From positions 1 through 22,358 of the IMG/VR virus record IMGVR_UViG_3300025647_000313: 22,358 nucleotides of DNA, one strand, 5' to 3'. The notes under the pieces were generated by a model. The model was not told where the DNA came from and did no database searches. It saw only the letters and a list, made by a program, of their open reading frames with translations. Position numbers and translations under genes: made by a program. The stretch comes from a virus. The first letter of the stretch is position 1; every line of letters starts with the position of its first letter. Below, one piece after another: positions 18,913 to 22,358 of the stretch.

Positions 18913-20684
18913 ATATAAACGTAGATTCTAAAGATGCTGAAAAGAATTTAGGCAAGGTTGTAAATCAGTTTGAAGGATTAGGTGAAGAAGCAAATAAGTC
19001 AATAAAGAATATTGAAAAAGGTGTTGATGCTGCTAGTAAATCAACTAAATCTTTATCAGCAGGCTTTAAATCAGCAGGTTTAGCATTAAAAGCTATGGGT
19101 GTTGGTTTAGTTATTGAAGCATTTAATATATTAAAAGACTTGTTTCAAAGCAATCAAGTTATTGCTGATAAATTTGGAGCTACATTCAAAGCGTTATCAA
19201 TTGCGTTTAATGACTTCTTTAATTACATTAATAAAAATGCAGGTGGTATTGTAGATTTCTTTAAAAATATATTTGAAAATCCTGTTGAATCTTTAAAACA
19301 ATTTGGACAATTAATTAAAGAAAACATAATTGAAAGGTTTAATAGTGCTTTAGAAGTTGCAGGTTTTGTTGCTGATGCATTAAAGAAATTATTTGAAGGT
19401 GATTTTAGTGGTGCTTTAGATTCAATCAAAGAAGCAGGTAAAGAAATGGTTGATGTCTTTACAGGTGTTGATGATACTGTTGGTAAAGTTGGTGATTTAG
19501 CAAACGCAGCAGCAAACTATGCAAAAGAAACTTTTAGAAGTGCAGAAGCACTACAAGCACAAGAGAACGCAGCATTAAGAGCAGTAGCAATTCAAGCAGG
19601 TTTGGTTGAACAATATGACAGACAAGCAGAATTACAAAGGCAAATAAGAGATGATGATACTAAATCTATACAAGAAAGAATTAAAGCTAATGATGAATTA
19701 GCTAAAGTATTAGATGAGCAAGAAAAAGCAATGCTTAAACAAGCTAATTTGCAAGTACAAGCAGCAGCTAATCAATACAGATTAAACAAATCTATTGAAA
19801 ATGAAGTTGCTTTAATAGATGCTAATAATAATGTAAAAGGAGTTCAAGCACAAATTGATGGTTTAAGAAGTGAACAAAAATCAAATGAAATTGCTTTAAA
19901 TAAAGAATCTAATGAATTACTTCAAAGTGAAATTGATACAAGAAACGAATTAAGTTTAAAAGCTAAAGAATTTGAAGAACAACAAGAAACTGACGCAATT
20001 GCTAAACTTGAAAGACAAAAAGAACTTTTAGAACTTCAACAAGAATTAGATTTAGCTGATTTAGAACGTAAAAAACTTTTATATAAAGAAGGTACACAAG
20101 CAAGACAAGATGCAGAAAATGAATATCTTTTAAAACAACAAGAAATTCAACAAGCATTAACTACTAATGAAAAAGAGCAAACAGCAGCAAGAATAACTAT
20201 TGCAGAAGCAGAAAGAAAAGCTAAAGAAGATAATATAAATGCAGTATCTAATTTACTTGGTAATATAGCAAGTCTTTTAGGAGAACAAACTGCAGCAGGA
20301 AAAGCAGCAGCAATTGCTCAAGCTACAATTAGTACTTATCAATCAGCAGTTCAATCTTATCAATCTTTGTCAGGGATTCCAATTATAGGACCAGCATTAG
20401 GGGCAGCAGCAGCAGGTGTAGCAGTAGCAAGTGGTATAGCAAATGTTAAAAAAATATTAGCAGTTAAAACACCAAATGGAGGTGGTGGAGGTTCAGCACC
20501 AACGGCAACTTCGGTACAAGCACCAAACGCACCACAATTTAACGTAGTAGGTAATACAGGAGTTAATCAAATAGCACAAACTTTAGGAAGTCAACAACCT
20601 GTTCAAGCGTATGTAGTTGCAGGAAATGTTACAACTGCTCAATCTTTAAATCGTAACATAATTAATAACGCTACTTTAGGATAA
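18891..20684 (+). CDS. tape measure protein (597 aa)
   Basis: The 597-residue protein has the classic tape measure layout. The N-terminus is helical with repeated KN.EK patterns, followed by a hydrophobic segment (about 65-90, SAGLALKAMGVGLVIEAFNI), a long charged coiled coil (about 215-455), a second hydrophobic segment rich in Ala and Gly (LGAAAAGVAVASGIANVKKI near 497-516), then a Gly-rich linker (NGGGGGSAP) and an Asn/Gln-rich end. It sets tail length; by the usual 1.5 angstrom per residue this is roughly 90 nm, a rule-of-thumb estimate. It lies four tail genes after the chaperone gene that would bind it, and not directly after it, which is unusual. Confidence 0.85.
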   Translation: MAIEKTININVDSKDAEKNLGKVVNQFEGLGEEANKSIKNIEKGVDAASKSTKSLSAGFKSAGLALKAMGVGLVIEAFNILKDLFQSNQVIADKFGATFKALSIAFNDFFNYINKNAGGIVDFFKNIFENPVESLKQFGQLIKENIIERFNSALEVAGFVADALKKLFEGDFSGALDSIKEAGKEMVDVFTGVDDTVGKVGDLANAAANYAKETFRSAEALQAQENAALRAVAIQAGLVEQYDRQAELQRQIRDDDTKSIQERIKANDELAKVLDEQEKAMLKQANLQVQAAANQYRLNKSIENEVALIDANNNVKGVQAQIDGLRSEQKSNEIALNKESNELLQSEIDTRNELSLKAKEFEEQQETDAIAKLERQKELLELQQELDLADLERKKLLYKEGTQARQDAENEYLLKQQEIQQALTTNEKEQTAARITIAEAERKAKEDNINAVSNLLGNIASLLGEQTAAGKAAAIAQATISTYQSAVQSYQSLSGIPIIGPALGAAAAGVAVASGIANVKKILAVKTPNGGGGGSAPTATSVQAPNAPQFNVVGNTGVNQIAQTLGSQQPVQAYVVAGNVTTAQSLNRNIINNATLG

Positions 20685-20761
20685 AACAAAACTAATAAAT
20701 ATTAATTTTTAAATAAAAAACAAATAACATAATTGAATTAATTATAGATGACAAAGATGAA

Positions 20762-21313
20762 ATGAGTGGTGTTGAAGCTATTAGCGTAGTTGAAAACCCT
20801 GCTATTGAATCTGACTTTGTTGCATTAAAAACAGAAGAAATTAAACTTGCAGAAGTAAGTAAAGAAAAGCGTATTTTAATGGGTGCAGTGTTAATACCCG
20901 AAAAGCCAATTTATAGACGTAATGGAGAAGATGAATATTATATCTATTTTTCTAAAGATACTGTCGTAAAAGCATCGCAATTGTTTTTTAAAAATGGTAA
21001 TCAATCAAATTGGACTTTAGAACATTCTAAACCAATTAAAGGTTTAACTGTTGTTGAAAGTTGGATAGTTGAGGATTTGCAAAAAGATAAAAGTTCTATT
21101 TACAATTTAAGTGTTCCTATTGGTACTTGGATGGCAAGTATAAAAGTTGATAATGATGAAATTTGGAATGATTACGTTAAAACAGGTAAGGTAAAAGGTC
21201 TAAGTTTGGAAGGATATTTTGCCGACAAATTAGAATCTAAAAAAGAATTATCTAAACAAAATGAAGAAGAAATATTAATTGAAAAAATAAAACAAATTTT
21301 AAATAACGTATAA
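20762..21313 (+). CDS. XkdF-like prohead protease (183 aa)
   Basis: The 183-residue protein fits the phage XkdF-type serine protease family, which trims the scaffold and capsid during prohead maturation. Features are AISVVENPAIESDF (6-19), RILMGAVLIPEKPIYR (37-52), WTLEHS (84-89, candidate catalytic His88) and VKGLSLEGYF (144-153, candidate Ser148). The ATG at 20762 is the only one, but the same frame is open upstream from 20717 and reads IIELIIDDKDE, as in family N-termini. The real start may be a non-ATG codon at 20729 (ATA) or 20732 (ATT). It overlaps the next gene by one base (TAATG), and a scaffold-like gene follows. Confidence 0.75.
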   Translation: MSGVEAISVVENPAIESDFVALKTEEIKLAEVSKEKRILMGAVLIPEKPIYRRNGEDEYYIYFSKDTVVKASQLFFKNGNQSNWTLEHSKPIKGLTVVESWIVEDLQKDKSSIYNLSVPIGTWMASIKVDNDEIWNDYVKTGKVKGLSLEGYFADKLESKKELSKQNEEEILIEKIKQILNNV

Positions 21314-21510
21314 TGAGTAAAGCTACAAAAAGTAAAACAAGTCCAAAAGGAGGTAATAGAGGTTGTCTTTGTAAAGATGGAACATACAATAAAGAATGTT
21401 GTAATGGAGATTTACAAGCACAAGGCATAGGTTCAACTACAAACCAAAATGCAGAACCAACAATAGAAAATGTTAATGGCACAAGAACAATAGTAAGAGT
21501 AAGTAACTAA
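21313..21510 (+). CDS. small cysteine-rich protein (65 aa)
   Basis: The 65-residue protein has a basic N-terminus (KATKSKTSPKGGNRG), then a cysteine group GCLCKDGTYNKECCNGDLQA (residues 17-36) and a Gly/Thr/Asn-rich end. Four cysteines (18, 20, 29, 30) could bind metal or form disulfides. I have seen this CLCKD..Y..ECC.G.LQAQGIG layout in Flavobacteriia phages and prophages near head genes, but no function is known to me. It sits between the protease and a helical protein. Confidence 0.65.
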   Translation: MSKATKSKTSPKGGNRGCLCKDGTYNKECCNGDLQAQGIGSTTNQNAEPTIENVNGTRTIVRVSN

Positions 21511-21562
21511 ATGTTAAAAATATAACAAATCTTTATAATATTAATTTTAAAAACAAAAGTCA

Positions 21563-21925
21563 ATGAATACACTAAAATCCGTAGGAGAAAAATTATTTAA
21601 AACAGAACTTGCTAACCATAAAGTTGATTTAGCTTTAACTGATGAAATAAATTCTGAAATACAAAAGTATAAAGGATTAAAAGGAAATGTAGAAAAAGCA
21701 AAAAGTAAAGCACAAGATGGTTTAATAGCTTATGCTGACAATGTTAGAGTTGCTTATCAAAATGCTAATAATGCAGTTGAAATGATTAACGAATTAGAGA
21801 AAAAAGCAAAAGATTTAGGTTTAGGTGACACAGGTTATGGTGGATATAAAAAAGAATTATCTGCAAAAGCAAATGAATACAAAAAACTATTTTCTTCTGT
21901 TGATAGTTTAGCAAAATCTTTATAA
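21563..21925 (+). CDS. helical hypothetical protein near head genes (120 aa)
   Basis: The 120-residue protein is almost all helical, with heptads from about 25 to 85 (SEIQKYKGLKGNVEKAKSKA, then VEMINELEKKAKDLGLG) and a glycine-rich turn (GDTGYGGYKK) before a final helix. It probably forms a coiled coil. It may be a minor head or assembly protein. The 52-base gap upstream contains GTTAAAAATA (21513-21522) and TAATTTTA (21542-21549), a weak version of the phage promoter pair. Confidence 0.6.
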   Translation: MNTLKSVGEKLFKTELANHKVDLALTDEINSEIQKYKGLKGNVEKAKSKAQDGLIAYADNVRVAYQNANNAVEMINELEKKAKDLGLGDTGYGGYKKELSAKANEYKKLFSSVDSLAKSL

Positions 21926-21943
21926 TAACTAAATTAAATATAA

Positions 21944-22358
21944 ATGTCGAACGTAATTAACCAAATTAAAACCTTATTGGGGATGGAAGTAAAACTTACT
22001 CAAATGGCTTTAGATAATGGTACTATTGTTGAAGCAGAATTATTTGAAGCAGGTCAATCTATTTTTATCGTAAACGGTGAAGATAGAGTTGCATTACCTG
22101 TTGGAGAATATACGCTAGAAGATGGTATGACTCTTACCATAGCTGAAGAAGGTATTATTGCTGAAATCAAACAAACAGAAGCACCTGCTGAAGAACCAGT
22201 TGCAGAAGTTGAAGTTGAAGTAGAGCAAGAAATGAGTGTAGAAAATACACCAAAGAAAATTGTTGAATCAGTATCTAAAGAAACTTTCTTTAGTGAGATT
22301 GAAGCATTAAGAAAAGAGATTGAATCTTTAAAAATGTCTAAACAAGTTGAGGAAGTAG
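21944..22358 (+). CDS. probable scaffold protein, 3' end outside window
   Basis: The frame is open to the end of the window (138 codons plus one base). The N-terminal part is a small beta domain (KLTQMALDNGTIVEAELF and VGEYTLEDGMTLTIAEEG), followed by an acidic repeat-like stretch (EPVAEVEVEVEQE), then a helical part (TFFSEIEALRKEIESLKM) suggesting a coiled coil. This layout, next to an XkdF-like protease, is that of a capsid scaffold protein or the N-terminal part of a capsid-assembly protein. A major capsid gene would be expected just downstream. Confidence 0.6.
   Translation, partial: MSNVINQIKTLLGMEVKLTQMALDNGTIVEAELFEAGQSIFIVNGEDRVALPVGEYTLEDGMTLTIAEEGIIAEIKQTEAPAEEPVAEVEVEVEQEMSVENTPKKIVESVSKETFFSEIEALRKEIESLKMSKQVEEV

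Overview
The window looks like part of the genome of a tailed bacteriophage of a Bacteroidota host, most likely a Flavobacterium-like bacterium. All genes lie on the + strand and are packed head to tail, often with ATGA or TAATG overlaps. Base composition is very AT-rich (about 30% GC by eye). Leaders are A/T-rich and lack Shine-Dalgarno motifs, and several intergenic gaps carry the Bacteroidota -7 box TAnnTTTG. No integrase, lysis gene, DNA polymerase, tRNA or CRISPR is visible.

Layout. (1) 1-1401: a promoter, two small genes, an ERF-type single-strand annealing protein, an SSB-like protein and a terminator. (2) 1415-5450: a nucleotide and DNA-modification block. It holds a DUF6378 protein, a homologue of T4 DNA beta-glucosyltransferase, a tiny overlapping gene, a thymidylate-synthase-fold enzyme with the T4 dCMP-hydroxymethylase signature, a GIY-YIG-like/MazG fusion and a RecA-like ATPase. 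(3) 5474-7849: small proteins, a membrane protein, a sigma-70-like protein, a PD-(D/E)XK-like protein, DUF3310 and a terminator. (4) 7861-11495: a new promoter and many small accessory genes, a RecE/exonuclease-VIII-like nuclease, a protein with a DnaA domain IV-like motif and a small helix-turn-helix protein. This part is punctuated by inverted repeats and hairpins. (5) 11535-13120: small and large terminase. (6) 13191-13833: a self-contained unit of promoter, three small genes and terminator. (7) 13877-22358: tail and neck genes, including a tail assembly chaperone with a probable programmed -1 frameshift, then two large structural proteins, a tape measure, an XkdF-like prohead protease, small proteins and a scaffold-like gene cut by the window end. 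Portal and major capsid genes are not seen and may lie downstream.

The most exciting content is the 1.4-4.6 kb block. The hydroxymethylase would make 5-hydroxymethyl-dCMP. The MazG domain, and possibly DUF6378, could remove dCTP. The glucosyltransferase would add glucose to hydroxymethylcytosine in DNA. The GIY-YIG-like domain could play the part of T4 endonuclease II, which cuts unmodified DNA. DUF3310, a family linked to T7 gp1.7 nucleotide kinase, is a speculative candidate for the kinase step. Together they would form a compact analogue of the T4 glucosyl-hmC system in a small AT-rich phage. The enzyme identities of the hydroxymethylase and glucosyltransferase rest on several matching motifs recalled from T4; the pathway as a whole is inference.
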